Part shown: one piece after another, positions 1 to 15,842 of the stretch
Position numbering within the stretch: position 1 is the stretch's first letter
How the letters are laid out: each line of letters begins with the position of its first letter
From: Caulobacter sp. 17J65-9
GTDB taxonomy: Bacteria; Pseudomonadota; Alphaproteobacteria; Caulobacterales; Caulobacteraceae
Assembly (NCBI RefSeq): GCF_010975005.1
Contig: NZ_JAAIVC010000010.1
Span: forward strand, 1-52,555
Reading direction: 5' to 3'
DNA: 52,555 nucleotides
Made by a program: the position numbers and the translations under genes
Notes under the pieces: model-generated
Database searches by the model: none
What the model saw: the letters and a program-made list of their open reading frames with translations, nothing else
Told to the model about the DNA's origin: nothing

Positions 1-1
1 C

Positions 2-1342
2 CCCGCCGCCGGCGACGCCGACGACGCCCCGGCGAGCCGCGAGGCGGTGATCGTCTCGCGCCAGCGGGTCGTGGGCGAGACCAACGGCTCGAGCGCCTAC
101 CTGCTGCAGCTGGCCCGCGCCCTGACCGGCGACGGCTGGCGGGTGCGCTTCGTCGGCCCCTCGCCGGCCGCCTTCGGCCGCTGGCCGGCCATGCGCCTGA
201 AGCCCGAGACGGACGTGTTCGCCGACTATCGCCTGCGCGGCGCCTGGCGGCTGGGCCGCTGGCTGATCGCCCGCGATCTGCGAGTCGCGCCGCGCGCCCT
301 GCTGACCGCGATCGAGGCGGTGCTGGCCCGCGCCGGTCTGAAGCGCGCCGGCTGGGTCAAGGCCGCGCCCTACGCGGTGGCCGCGCCGAACGGACGCGAG
401 GACGCCCTGTTCGTGGCCCGCGCGGTCCGCGGCCGGGTCGACGCCGTGCTGGCCGACTACGCCTTTCTCGCCCCGCTGATCCCCTACGCCCTGGCCCCCG
501 ACGCGCCGGGCGTCGTGGTCATGCACGACCTGTTCTCCAGCCGCGGCGGCGCCTTCGCCCGCCACGGCGCGACCGATTCCGTCGCCCGCCTCACCGCGGC
601 CGAGGAGTTCGCCCTGCTCGGCCAGGCCGACGCGGTGGTGGCCATCCAGCCCGACGAGGCCGAGGCGGTGCGCCGCCGGGTCGGCCGCACCGAGGTGATC
701 GTGGCGCCCATGGCGGTCGATCCGGTCCCGCAGGCCCAGCCGGGCGACGGATCCGCCCTGCTGTTCGTGGGCAGCAACACCGCGCCCAACATCATCGGCC
801 TGCGCTGGTTCTTCGCCGAAGCCTGGCCGCTGATCCGCGCGGCGCGGCCCGAGGCGACGCTGGAGGTGGCCGGCAGCGTCGCCCGCGGCCTGCGCGAGCC
901 GCCGCCGGCGGGCGTGCGCCTGCTGGGCCTGGTCGACGACCTGGAGCCGCTCTACGCCCGCGCCGCGGTGGTGATCTCGCCGCTGACCGTGGGGTCGGGC
1001 CTGAAGATCAAGCTGATCGAGGCGCTGGGCCGCGGCAAGGCGATGGTGGCGACACCGGTCACCGTGCAGGGCGTGGAAGCCCTGGTGGCGAGCGCCGCCG
1101 TGGTGGAGTCCGAGCCGGCCGCCTTCGCCGAGGCGGTGCTGGCTCTGCTGGCCGACCCGGGGAAGCGCCTGCGCCTGGGCGAAGCGGCGCTGGCCTGTGC
1201 GCGCCGGTCGTTCTCGCCCGAGGCCTGCTGGCGCGATCTGCTGGACTTCATGGTCCGCCCCGAGCGGGAGGACCCTGTCAGCGACGCTTGCGTCCTTGTT
1301 TCCGAGGGTGGAAGCCTGAGGGCGGGAACGCGCGTGAGCTGA
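2..1342 (+). CDS. Glycosyltransferase family 4/group 1, 5' end probably cut by the window
   Basis: The frame is open from the window edge. GTG at 47 is a possible start, but the residues before it look like a linker, so the gene may begin upstream. The protein begins close to the first Rossmann strand (VIVSRQRV) with a glycine-rich NGSSAYLLQLARAL helix. The C-terminal half has the GT-B nucleotide-sugar domain: LLFVGSNTAPN, a GLVDDLEPLYARAAVVISPL stretch, and the GSGLKIKLIEALGRGKAMVAT region typical of group 1 transferases. Such enzymes transfer a sugar from an NDP-donor to a polysaccharide or lipid acceptor on the cytoplasmic face of the membrane. The acceptor cannot be told from the sequence. 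It is co-directional with the EF-G-like gene 67 nt downstream, but no functional link is evident. Confidence 0.85.
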   Translation, partial: PAAGDADDAPASREAVIVSRQRVVGETNGSSAYLLQLARALTGDGWRVRFVGPSPAAFGRWPAMRLKPETDVFADYRLRGAWRLGRWLIARDLRVAPRALLTAIEAVLARAGLKRAGWVKAAPYAVAAPNGREDALFVARAVRGRVDAVLADYAFLAPLIPYALAPDAPGVVVMHDLFSSRGGAFARHGATDSVARLTAAEEFALLGQADAVVAIQPDEAEAVRRRVGRTEVIVAPMAVDPVPQAQPGDGSALLFVGSNTAPNIIGLRWFFAEAWPLIRAARPEATLEVAGSVARGLREPPPAGVRLLGLVDDLEPLYARAAVVISPLTVGSGLKIKLIEALGRGKAMVATPVTVQGVEALVASAAVVESEPAAFAEAVLALLADPGKRLRLGEAALACARRSFSPEACWRDLLDFMVRPEREDPVSDACVLVSEGGSLRAGTRVS

Positions 1343-1409
1343 CCCAGGAAGGAATTGTGTCGCGGCGGACCGCGGCCCGCCGCTCAAAACAGCGACGGGA
1401 GAAACGCGA

Positions 1410-3446
1410 ATGCCGGAGACCAAAACCCACGGCGCGAGAGTCGTCGCGCTGGCCGGACCGGTGGGGTCGGGCAAGACCACGCTGCTGGAGGCGCTCCTCC
1501 ACGCGGCCGGCGCGATCGAACGGCAAGGTTCCGTGGAGGCCAAGTCCAGCGTCGGCGACGCCGCCCCCGAGGCGCGCGACCGCGGCCAGTCGGTCGAGCT
1601 GAACCTGGCCGCCTTCGAGTTCATGGGCGACCGCTACGGCGTGATCGACTGCCCGGGCTCGGTGGAGTTCGCCGCCGACGCCGACCACGCCCTGGCCTGC
1701 GCCGACCTGTGCCTGGTGGTGGCCGATCCCGAGCCCGAAAAGGCCGTCCTGCTGCAACCGATCCTGAAAGAGCTGGAGCGCCGGGGCGTGCCGCGGGCCC
1801 TGTTCGTCAACAAGATCGACCAGGCGCGCGGGCGCGTGCGCGACCTGCTGGCGGCGCTGCAGCCGGTCAGCGCCACGCCGCTGGTCGCCCGCCAGATCCC
1901 GATCTGGAAGGACGAGAAGGCGGCCGGGTTCGTCGACCTGGCGCTGGAGCGGGCCTTCGTCTACGGCGCCGGCGCGACGTCGGAGCGGGTCGACATCCCC
2001 GCCGACCTGATCGAGCGCGAGACCGAGGCCCGCTTCCACATGCTGGAGCAGCTGGCCGACTACGACGACGGACTGATGGAGCAGCTGCTCTCGGACGTCA
2101 CGCCCAGCCAGGACGCGGTGTTCGCCGACCTGATCCGCGAGACCCGGGAGGGCCTGATCACCCCGGTGTTCCTGGGTTCGGCCCTGAACGGCTTCGGCGT
2201 GCGCCGGCTGCTGAAGGCGCTGCGCCACGACATGCCCGAGGCGAGCGCGGCGGCAGAGCGGCTCGGCGCCGAGGGCCCGTGCGCGTACGTGTTCAAGACC
2301 GCCCACGCCGGCCAGATCGGCAAGCTGGCCCTGGCCCGCGTGTTCGGGTCGGACCTGGCCGACGGGTCGGAAGTGACCCGGCCCGACGGCGAGAAGGCGC
2401 GCGTCGGCGGCCTGTTCTCGGTGTTCGGCGCGGCCACCAAGAAGATCGCCAAGGCCGGCCCGGGCGAGCTGGTCGCGCTGGGCAAGCTGGAGAACGCCCA
2501 CGCCGGCGAGATCCTGTCGGCCGACGGCAAGGCGCGCCGGCTGAAGCTGGCGGCCGAGACCCGCCTGCCGCTGTTCGCGCTGGCGGTGTCGACCAAGGAC
2601 CGCAAGGACGACGTGCGCCTGTCCGGGGCCCTGGCCAAGCTGGTCGAGGAGGATCCGGGCCTGACCTATCGCCTGGATCCGGAGACGCAGGAGACCCTGC
2701 TGCTGGGCCAGGGCGAGGTGCACCTGCGCACGGCGATCGAGCGGCTGAAGCGCCGCTTCGGCGTGGCGGTGGACGCGCACCGGCCCAAGACCGCCTACCG
2801 CGAGACCATCCGCAAGGGGCTGGCCCAGCGCGGCCGGCACAAGAAGCAGACCGGCGGTCACGGCCAGTTCGGCGACGTGATGATCGAGCTGCGGCCGATG
2901 GAGCGCGGCGAGGGCTTCAGCTTCTCCGACAAGATCAGCGGCGGGGTCGTGCCCAAGCAGTGGATCCCGGCGGTCGAGGACGGCGTGCGCGACGCCATGG
3001 AGCGGGGCCCGCTGGGCTTCCCGGTGGTGGACGTGGGCGTGGTGCTGACCGACGGCTCCTACCATGCGGTCGACTCCTCGGAGATCGCCTTCCGCACCGC
3101 CGGGCGCATCGCCATGAGCGAGGGCCTGGCCGGCGGCGCGTCCTACCTGCTGGAGCCGGTGGAGAAGATCACCATCTACGCGCCGTCCACCGCCACCTCG
3201 CGGATCAACTCGATCGTGTCGGGCCGGCGCGGCCAGATCCTCGGCTTCGACAATCGCGAGGGCTGGCCCGGTTGGGACCGGATCGAGGTCTACCTCCCGG
3301 AGTCCGAGCGCCAGGACCTGATCGTCGAGCTGCGCTCGGCGACCCAGGGGGTCGGGGCCTTCGAGGCGGAGTTCGACCACATGGCCGAGCTCACCGGACG
3401 GCTGGCCGACGAGGTTGTGAAACAGGCGCGCAGCGCGGCTGCGTGA
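1410..3446 (+). CDS. Elongation factor G-like GTPase (diverged EF-G paralogue)
   Basis: This 678-aa protein has the EF-G domain order: G domain (P-loop GPVGSGKT at residues 16-23, NKID at 134-137), a beta-barrel domain II, and domains III-V at the C-terminus (QTGGHGQFGDV, GFPVVDVGV, the AFRTAGRIAMSEG region). It is slightly shorter than the canonical EF-G of about 700 residues. The G3 motif is DCPGSVEF at 80-87 where EF-G has DTPGHVDF, so the catalytic His is Ser, and switch I reads RGQSVEL instead of RGITI. This marks the EF-G-like subfamily, not the main translocase. Its role, in ribosome recycling or translation under stress, is inferred only. The ATG is preceded by a GGGAG-like ribosome binding site. 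No rpsL/rpsG/tuf neighbours are present. Confidence 0.9.
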   Translation: MPETKTHGARVVALAGPVGSGKTTLLEALLHAAGAIERQGSVEAKSSVGDAAPEARDRGQSVELNLAAFEFMGDRYGVIDCPGSVEFAADADHALACADLCLVVADPEPEKAVLLQPILKELERRGVPRALFVNKIDQARGRVRDLLAALQPVSATPLVARQIPIWKDEKAAGFVDLALERAFVYGAGATSERVDIPADLIERETEARFHMLEQLADYDDGLMEQLLSDVTPSQDAVFADLIRETREGLITPVFLGSALNGFGVRRLLKALRHDMPEASAAAERLGAEGPCAYVFKTAHAGQIGKLALARVFGSDLADGSEVTRPDGEKARVGGLFSVFGAATKKIAKAGPGELVALGKLENAHAGEILSADGKARRLKLAAETRLPLFALAVSTKDRKDDVRLSGALAKLVEEDPGLTYRLDPETQETLLLGQGEVHLRTAIERLKRRFGVAVDAHRPKTAYRETIRKGLAQRGRHKKQTGGHGQFGDVMIELRPMERGEGFSFSDKISGGVVPKQWIPAVEDGVRDAMERGPLGFPVVDVGVVLTDGSYHAVDSSEIAFRTAGRIAMSEGLAGGASYLLEPVEKITIYAPSTATSRINSIVSGRRGQILGFDNREGWPGWDRIEVYLPESERQDLIVELRSATQGVGAFEAEFDHMAELTGRLADEVVKQARSAAA

Positions 3447-3455
3447 GCAGGATCA

Positions 3456-3487
3456 GGCGCGGTCCGGGTTCGCCCCCGGGCCGCGCC
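3456..3487. terminator. GC-rich hairpin between convergent genes
   Basis: GGCGCGG-T-CCGGG pairs with CCCGG-G-CCGCGCC across a 6-nt loop. It lies between the EF-G-like gene and the convergent small membrane protein gene. It has no U-tract, so termination is inferred from position and stem strength. Confidence 0.55.
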
Positions 3488-3502
3488 GGTCATTCAGGCC
3501 TG

Positions 3503-3790
3503 TCAGCGGACGGCGGTGACGGCGAACAGCGCCCCGATCGCGCCGGCCAGGCCCAGCAGGCCGAACAGCAGCAGGGTCACGGTCAGGAACGGATCGGCCG
3601 CGCGCTTGCGGCTGAGCAGGGCCATGGCGCCCAGGCAGGCCAGCGAGCCGCCGCCCAGCAGGCTGAAGAACACCATGCGCGTGGTCGGCGCGACGGTCTG
3701 GGTCTGGTCGGCCGACATGAAGATCAGCAGGGCCGGTCCGACGAGGGCGGCCAGGGCCAGCATGTTGAAACCGAACAGGCCCATCTTCAT
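3503..3790 (-). CDS. Small membrane protein, three hydrophobic segments
   Basis: This 95-aa protein is not recognised. Three hydrophobic stretches are clear: residues about 5-25 (FGFNMLALAALVGPALLIF), 39-60 (FFSLLGGGSLACLGAMALL) and 68-92. The loops are short and charged (SRKRAADP). It lies 69 nt downstream of the two DUF5985-like genes on the same strand, so it may be the last gene of that operon. No catalytic motif is visible. The start ATG is the first in frame. Confidence 0.6.
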   Translation of the reverse strand: MKMGLFGFNMLALAALVGPALLIFMSADQTQTVAPTTRMVFFSLLGGGSLACLGAMALLSRKRAADPFLTVTLLLFGLLGLAGAIGALFAVTAVR

Positions 3791-3859
3791 GGCGAAGCGC
3801 TCCCGAGGCGGTGCAGCTTCGCATACCAGCGTTCGGCGATGGCGGCCAAGCCGAAGTTG

Positions 3860-4141
3860 TTACGGGGCGCGTTTCCCGCCGAGGTTTTTCCCGAGCACGG
3901 CGCCGATGATCAGCACGAAGGCGGCCAGCCGGAGCAGGTAGATCCAGCTCTGCTCTTCCCGGGGCACGTGCAGGGTGATGATCAGCCCGCTGGTCAGCGC
4001 CATCAGCCAGAAGGCGAGGGCGAAGATCAGGAAGAAGCGGTCACGGGTGCGCGTCCAGAAGCGCAGAAAGAACACCCCCGCGGCGGTGTAGCCCATGGTC
4101 ACCAGGCCGGCGAAGAAACCGATCGTTTCGGCGGGCTGCAT
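3860..4141 (-). CDS. DUF5985-like small membrane protein (second of pair)
   Basis: 93 aa with three predicted membrane segments: GFFAGLVTMGYTAAGVFFL, FFLIFALAFWLMALTSGLII and IYLLRLAAFVLIIGAVL. The arginine-rich loop RFWTRTRDRFF between segments 1 and 2 matches the RSYLRTRTRLL loop of the gene before it, so the two are paralogues. The ATG at 4141 overlaps the stop of the upstream gene by one base (TGATG), which fixes the start and suggests translational coupling. The DUF5985 family has no known function. The pair may form a hetero-oligomer (inference). Confidence 0.75.
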   Translation of the reverse strand: MQPAETIGFFAGLVTMGYTAAGVFFLRFWTRTRDRFFLIFALAFWLMALTSGLIITLHVPREEQSWIYLLRLAAFVLIIGAVLGKNLGGKRAP

Positions 4142-4410
4142 CACTCGCTCTCCCAGATGAGGCCGTAGAGCAGCACGCAGACCGCGGCCAGCGCGCTGAA
4201 CTGACGGGCGGGGGTCAGGTTGACCTCGGGCAGCAGGATCATGTCGGCGACCACGAACAGGTTGTTGAGGGCCAGCAGCACGAAACAGAGCGCGCTCCAC
4301 AGCAGCAGCCGCGTTCGGGTGCGCAGGTAGGAGCGGACCAGCAGCGCCGCGCAGACCACGCTGGTGGCCAGGCAGAGCAGGTAGACGACGGCGGGGCCGA
4401 CCTCGGTCAC
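4141..4410 (-). CDS. DUF5985-like small membrane protein (first of pair)
   Basis: 89 aa starting at GTG 4410, overlapping the stop of the winged-helix gene by four bases (GTGA). Three hydrophobic segments are visible: VVYLLCLATSVVCAALLV, LLLWSALCFVLLALNNLFVV and FSALAAVCVLLYGLIW. An acidic/polar loop (DMILLPEVNLTPAR) joins the last two. Like its neighbour it carries the RTRTR basic loop characteristic of DUF5985. Its function is unknown. The coupling to a cytosolic DNA-binding-like protein suggests the three act together. Confidence 0.75.
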   Translation of the reverse strand: MTEVGPAVVYLLCLATSVVCAALLVRSYLRTRTRLLLWSALCFVLLALNNLFVVADMILLPEVNLTPARQFSALAAVCVLLYGLIWESE

Positions 4411-4787
4411 TTGGGTTCACCCTTGAGGCGGAACGCGTCCGCGAAGTTCTGCAGCTTGTCGCTGGGCGAGGAGACGATGGCGTTGACCACCCGCACCGGC
4501 CGCTCGCGGTAGAGCGCCTCCAGGCGGTCGCAGAGGGCGGCGATGGCGGGCGACGCCGGCGCGTAGGCGTGGCGTCCGTCGGCGTCCGTGCGGATCAGGC
4601 CGGCGGTGGACAGAACCGTCACGGTCTCACCCACCAGCGGCGCGCTGGCCCTCAGTTCCGAAATCAGGTCTTCGGAAGACCATGAGCGGTCGGGTCGCGC
4701 ACGCAGGAGCAGCAGAAGTTCCAGCGCCCAGACGGACCGAATAGATGCTCTAATGAACGCAAGTATGTCGTGGTCCAGGGTGGTCAA
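4407..4787 (-). CDS. Winged-helix DNA-binding-like protein
   Basis: 126 aa. Residues about 10-75 look like a winged helix: helices around FIRASIRSVWALELLLLLRARPDRSWSSEDLISELRA, a recognition-like helix APLVGETVTVLSTAGLI, and a wing RTDADGRHAYAP. The C-terminal part (CDRLEALYRERPVRVVNAIVSSP..FADAFRLK) is helical and resembles the tail of uncharacterised regulators found next to DUF5985 genes. It is the first gene of the minus-strand operon and diverges from the HAMP-repeat kinase gene with a 311-bp shared upstream region. It could be a transcriptional regulator or a cytosolic partner of the membrane pair. Confidence 0.65.
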   Translation of the reverse strand: MTTLDHDILAFIRASIRSVWALELLLLLRARPDRSWSSEDLISELRASAPLVGETVTVLSTAGLIRTDADGRHAYAPASPAIAALCDRLEALYRERPVRVVNAIVSSPSDKLQNFADAFRLKGEPK

Positions 4788-5098
4788 AATCTGTGCTTCC
4801 CCGTGGGAAGTCCCCCGTTGTCCCTTTTGATCTCGAATTGATCCCCGATCGGGCGCAACGCTACGGTCGAGGACTGGGTGGTCAAGGCCGAAAGAAATAT
4901 TTTTGACCTGAGGGAACCTGAGCCGAAACGGTGCGTTTTCGGCTGTTGGTCGGGCACATTTGGGCGTCGCATGTCAGCATGACGGCAGCAGCAGCGGACG
5001 GACGTTCCCATCGGGAGCGCGCCCGGCCGTTGTGCGTCCCGACTGCCAGCTGCACCGCCCCGAGCGCGCCCGGCCGCACGTGTTCCCGAGGGGAAATC
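4788..5098. other. Divergent intergenic region with kinase leader
   Basis: 311 bp between the winged-helix gene (minus) and the HAMP-repeat kinase gene (plus). It holds an AT-richer patch around 4889-4905 and the EcfG-type promoter at 4913-4937, and implies a leader of about 150 nt before the kinase ATG. Upstream ATGs at 4931 and later lie in the kinase frame, but they lack a ribosome binding site and sit on or next to the -10 element, so I do not use them. No other conserved element is recognised. Confidence 0.6.
4913..4937 (+). promoter_or_regulatory. EcfG/SigT-type general stress promoter
   Basis: GGAAC at 4913-4917, exactly 16 bases, then CGTT at 4934-4937. This matches the -35/-10 consensus of the alphaproteobacterial general stress sigma factor EcfG (SigT in Caulobacter). 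It points toward the HAMP-repeat kinase gene. The implied transcription start is near 4945. Confidence 0.7.
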
Positions 5099-10906
<5,808 letters not shown>

Positions 10907-10907
10907 C

Positions 10908-13028
10908 GTGAGTCCAGAAGTCCTTCCCGCCAAGCGCGGTCGCCGCCGCGCCGCGCCGACGCCCCCGCCGGCCATGGACGCCCCGCTGCGCGGGCGCATC
11001 CTGATCGTCGACGACGACGAGCGGAACGCCTTCGCCGCCGTCCAGGCGCTGGAGAGCCTGGGCCACGAGCTGGTCGTGGCCCGGTCCGGCGAGGAGGCGC
11101 TGCGCCGCCTGCTCCACGAGGACTTCGCGGTCATCCTGCTGGACCTGCACATGCCCGGCATGGACGGCTACGAGACCGCCGCCCTGATCCGCTCGCGCCG
11201 GAGCTCCAGCGCCATCCCGATCGTGTTCCTGACCGCGATCTTCCGCGACGAGGCCCACGTGTTCCAGGCCTACTCCGCCGGGGCGGTGGACGTGGTGTTC
11301 AAGCCGGTCGACCCGTTTATCCTGCGCTCCAAGGTGCAGGTGCTGGTCGACCTGCACCTGAAGACCATGGAGGTGAAGCGCCAGTCCGACTACCGCCAGT
11401 GGTTGCTGGACGAGCACGACCGGGTGAAGAGCGAGAAGGCTTCGGCCGAGCGGGCCCTGCGCCGCGCCCGCGAGCGGCAGGAGACCATCCTGAGCTCGCT
11501 GCCGATCATCTTCCATTCGCGCCTGCCCGAGCCGCCGTTCGCGCCGGTGTTCGTCAGCGACGGCGTGCGCGCCGTCACCGGCTTCGACGCGCATCGCTTC
11601 GTCGACGAACCGGAATTCGGCCTGTCGCGCGTGCATGCGGACGACCGGCAGAAGGTGATCGACGCGCTGGCCTCGGCCGTGAGCGCGGGCGCCTACGAAT
11701 GCGAGTACCGCTGGCAGTGCGCCGACGGCAGCTATCGCGTCCTGCAGGACCAGGGCGTGCTGGCCCCCGGCGTGGAAGGCGGCCACGAGATCTTCGGCGT
11801 CATGCTGGACGTCACCGATCGCCGCTCGCTCGAGGAGCAGCTGACCCAGGCGCGCAAGATGGAGACCGTCGGCCAGCTGACCGGCGGGGTGGCGCACGAC
11901 TTCAACAACCTGCTGACCGTGGTGCTGGGCAATGTCGACCTGCTGGGCCGCCGCGAGGAGCCGGACCCCAAGCGCCAGCGCCAGCTGGGGGCGATCCGCC
12001 ACGCCGCCGAGCGGGGCCGCAGCCTGACCCGCCAGCTGTTGGCCTTCTCGCGCCGCCAGCACCTCAATCCGGTCAACCTGGACGTCAATGAGCTGATCCG
12101 CGGTTTCGCGCCCCTGATGCGCCAGGCCATGGGCGAGGCGGTCGATCTCACGCTGGACCTGGAGGAGGGCGCGCACTGCGCCCACGTCGACGCCGCCCAG
12201 CTGGAGACCGCCCTGCTGAACCTGGCGGTCAACGCCCGCGACGCCATGGACGGGGCCGGCACGCTGGCCATCGCCACGGAGACGCTGGACGCCGGCGAGG
12301 CGCGCCGGCTGCGCCGCGAGGGGGCCGAAGGCGCCTGGATCCGGATCCGGGTCAGCGACACCGGCGCGGGCATGCCGCCCGAGATCCTGGAGCGGGTGTT
12401 CGAGCCGTTCTTCACCACCAAGGACGTGGGCAAGGGCTCGGGCCTGGGCCTGTCGCAGCTGTACGGCTTCGTCAGCCAGTCCGGCGGCTTCGTCGAGCTG
12501 GAGAGCGCGCCGGGCCGCGGCACCACCTTCGAGCTGCTGCTGCCGGCCACCGACGCGCCCGTGGCCGAGCGCGCCCCGGCCGCGGAGGCCGAGGAGGCGC
12601 CCACAGGAACCGAGCGCGTGCTGGCGGTCGAGGACGACGCGCACGTGCTGGCCCTGGCCGTCGACCTGTTGCAGGGACTCGGCTACCAGGTGGCCACAGC
12701 CGTGAATGCGCCGGCGGCCCTGGAACTGATGCGGGGCGGCGAGCGCTTCGACCTGGTGTTTTCTGACGTCGTCATGCCCGGCGGCGCCAGCGGGGTGCAG
12801 TTGGCCTACGCCGCCCGGGAGATCGACCCGGAGATGAAGGTGCTGCTGACCTCCGGCTATGTGGGCCAGATCGAGTTGCTGTCGGATATGGAGTTCGCCC
12901 TGATCGACAAGCCCTATGAGCGCGCCGACCTCGCCCGCAAGCTGCGCGAGGTGCTGGAAGCGCCGGCCCGGGCCGAGGGCGCGCCGCGCAAGGCCGCGCC
13001 CCGGCGCCGCGCCAAGGGGGGCCGATGA
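10908..13028 (+). CDS. Hybrid histidine kinase, REC-PAS-HisKA-HATPase-REC
   Basis: 706 aa from GTG 10908, one base after the previous stop codon. Residues 1-28 are basic and proline-rich. Receiver 1 spans about 29-147 (ILIVDDDE, Asp79, Lys132). A coiled linker leads to a PAS domain (about 190-303, ending VMLDVTDRR). HisKA has GGVAHDFNN with phospho-acceptor His330. The HATPase has [14 protein letters not shown] and GSGLGLS. The C-terminal receiver (about 569-685) has Asp620 and Lys668. It has no membrane segment. Because it starts with a receiver and is co-transcribed with the HAMP-repeat kinase, it can both accept and emit phosphoryl groups. I infer that it acts as the second stage of a relay. 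Confidence 0.93.
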   Translation: MSPEVLPAKRGRRRAAPTPPPAMDAPLRGRILIVDDDERNAFAAVQALESLGHELVVARSGEEALRRLLHEDFAVILLDLHMPGMDGYETAALIRSRRSSSAIPIVFLTAIFRDEAHVFQAYSAGAVDVVFKPVDPFILRSKVQVLVDLHLKTMEVKRQSDYRQWLLDEHDRVKSEKASAERALRRARERQETILSSLPIIFHSRLPEPPFAPVFVSDGVRAVTGFDAHRFVDEPEFGLSRVHADDRQKVIDALASAVSAGAYECEYRWQCADGSYRVLQDQGVLAPGVEGGHEIFGVMLDVTDRRSLEEQLTQARKMETVGQLTGGVAHDFNNLLTVVLGNVDLLGRREEPDPKRQRQLGAIRHAAERGRSLTRQLLAFSRRQHLNPVNLDVNELIRGFAPLMRQAMGEAVDLTLDLEEGAHCAHVDAAQLETALLNLAVNARDAMDGAGTLAIATETLDAGEARRLRREGAEGAWIRIRVSDTGAGMPPEILERVFEPFFTTKDVGKGSGLGLSQLYGFVSQSGGFVELESAPGRGTTFELLLPATDAPVAERAPAAEAEEAPTGTERVLAVEDDAHVLALAVDLLQGLGYQVATAVNAPAALELMRGGERFDLVFSDVVMPGGASGVQLAYAAREIDPEMKVLLTSGYVGQIELLSDMEFALIDKPYERADLARKLREVLEAPARAEGAPRKAAPRRRAKGGR

Positions 13029-13411
13029 CCGAACGCCCCCTGGTCCTCGTCGTCGACGACGAGGTGATGATCCGCATCCTGGCCGTCGACCTGCTCGACG
13101 AGCTGGACGCCGAGGCCCTGGAGGCCGGGACGGCCGGCGAGGCGCTGGAGGTGGCCCAGGACCGTGTCGGCGAGCTGGCCTGCGCCCTGGTCGACCTCGG
13201 CCTGCCCGACCGGCCCGGCGAGGAGCTGGTCGCCGACCTGCGCCGCCTGGCCCCTGACCTGCCCATCGTGGTCACCAGCGGCCAGTCCGTCGGCCACGTG
13301 AGGGCCGCCTTCGGCGACGGCGTGCACGTGCTGGAAAAGCCCTACCAGCTGGCCGACCTGGAGCGCGTGTTCGGCGAGCTCGGCCTGGACGCGGGGGCGA
13401 CGGCCGCCTGA
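13025..13411 (+). CDS. Single-domain response regulator
   Basis: 128 aa, a stand-alone receiver with no output domain: DDE at 11-13, phospho-acceptor Asp57 in ALVDLGLPD, a Thr84-Ser pair, and Lys105 in LEKPY. The ATG overlaps the stop of the hybrid kinase by four bases (ATGA), so it is the last gene of the three-gene relay operon. It resembles the FixJ/CheY-like receiver at the C-terminus of the preceding kinase (both end in a KPY motif). It may be the soluble phosphate sink or shuttle of the relay. Its partner is not in the window. Confidence 0.92.
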   Translation: MTERPLVLVVDDEVMIRILAVDLLDELDAEALEAGTAGEALEVAQDRVGELACALVDLGLPDRPGEELVADLRRLAPDLPIVVTSGQSVGHVRAAFGDGVHVLEKPYQLADLERVFGELGLDAGATAA

Positions 13412-14823
<1,412 letters not shown>

Positions 14824-14825
14824 CC

Positions 14826-15839
14826 GTGGCGCAGATGAACATGATCCAGGCGCTGAACAGCGCCCTCGACGTCAAGCTGTCCGACGACCCGAACGTGCTC
14901 ACCTTCGGCGAGGACGCCGGCTATTTCGGCGGCGTGTTCCGCGTCAACGAAGGCCTGCAGAAGAAGCACGGCCTGACCCGCTGCTTCGACGCCCCGATCG
15001 CCGAGGGCGGCATCGTCGCCGCGGCCATCGGCATGGGCGTCTACGGCGTCCGTCCGGTCGTCGAGATCCAGTTCGCCGACTACATCTACCCGGCCTACGA
15101 CCAGCTGGTCTCGGAAGCGGCCAAGATCCGCTACCGCTCGGGCGGCGAGTTCACCGTGCCGATCACCGTGCGCAGCCCCTACGGCGGCGGCATCTTCGGC
15201 GGTCAGACGCACAGCCAGTCGCCGGAAAGCCTGTTCACCCACATCGCCGGCCTGAAGACGGTGATCCCGTCGAACCCGTACGACGCCAAGGGCCTGTTGA
15301 TCTCGTGCATCGAGGACAACGACCCGGTGCTCTTCTTCGAGCCCAAGCGGATCTACAACGGCCCGTTCGACGGCTGGCACGAGAACCCGGTGCAGCCCTG
15401 GACCGGCCACCCGCTGGCCGAGGTGCCGGAGGGCCACTACACCGTGCCGCTGGGCAAGGCCCGCGTCATGAAGGAAGGCGCCGACGTCACCGTGCTGGCC
15501 TACGGCACCATGGTCTGGGTGTCGCTGGCGGCGGCCGAGTGGGCCGGCGTCGACGCCGAGGTGATCGACCTGCGCACCCTGGTGCCGCTGGACATCGACA
15601 CCATCGTCGAGAGCGTGAAGAAGACCGGCCGCTGCGTCATCGCCCACGAGGCGCCGCGCACCTCGGGCTTCGGCGCCGAGCTGTCGGCCCTGGTGCAGGA
15701 GCACTGCTTCCATCACCTCGAGGCGCCGATCGAGCGGGTCACCGGTTGGGACACCCCGTATCCGCACGCGTTCGAGTGGGACTATTTCCCCGGCCCCAAG
15801 CGGGTGGGCGAGGCGCTGAAACGCGCCATGGAGGGCTGA
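14826..15839 (+). CDS. bkdA2: 2-oxoisovalerate dehydrogenase E1 component, beta subunit
   Basis: 337 aa from GTG 14826, two bases after the E1 alpha stop codon. ATG 14835 is an alternative. Conserved E1 beta blocks are visible: NMIQALNSALD, FGEDAGYFGGVFRVNEGLQ, DAPIAEGGIVAAAIGMGVYG, IQFADYIYPAYDQLVSEAAK, and the C-terminal transketolase domain with EVIDLRTLVPLD and the EAPRTSGFGAE segment. It forms the alpha2beta2 E1 heterotetramer that binds thiamine diphosphate. The frame extends further upstream, but that region overlaps bkdA1 and has no suitable start. Confidence 0.95.
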   Translation: MAQMNMIQALNSALDVKLSDDPNVLTFGEDAGYFGGVFRVNEGLQKKHGLTRCFDAPIAEGGIVAAAIGMGVYGVRPVVEIQFADYIYPAYDQLVSEAAKIRYRSGGEFTVPITVRSPYGGGIFGGQTHSQSPESLFTHIAGLKTVIPSNPYDAKGLLISCIEDNDPVLFFEPKRIYNGPFDGWHENPVQPWTGHPLAEVPEGHYTVPLGKARVMKEGADVTVLAYGTMVWVSLAAAEWAGVDAEVIDLRTLVPLDIDTIVESVKKTGRCVIAHEAPRTSGFGAELSALVQEHCFHHLEAPIERVTGWDTPYPHAFEWDYFPGPKRVGEALKRAMEG

Positions 15840-15842
15840 TCG

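Noticed and set aside
1278-3380. 700-codon minus-strand frame over the EF-G-like gene and other long antisense frames (14805-17684, 17530-19254, 23785-28080, 38254-40284, 41786-43600)
   Set aside because: All mirror well-supported genes on the other strand, are rich in Arg/Gly/His/Gln of antisense type and show no motif.
1355-4168. 937-codon plus-strand frame overlapping the EF-G-like gene
   Set aside because: Out-of-frame reading of the EF-G-like gene with Arg/Gly/Pro-rich composition. The 1410-3446 frame carries all conserved motifs.
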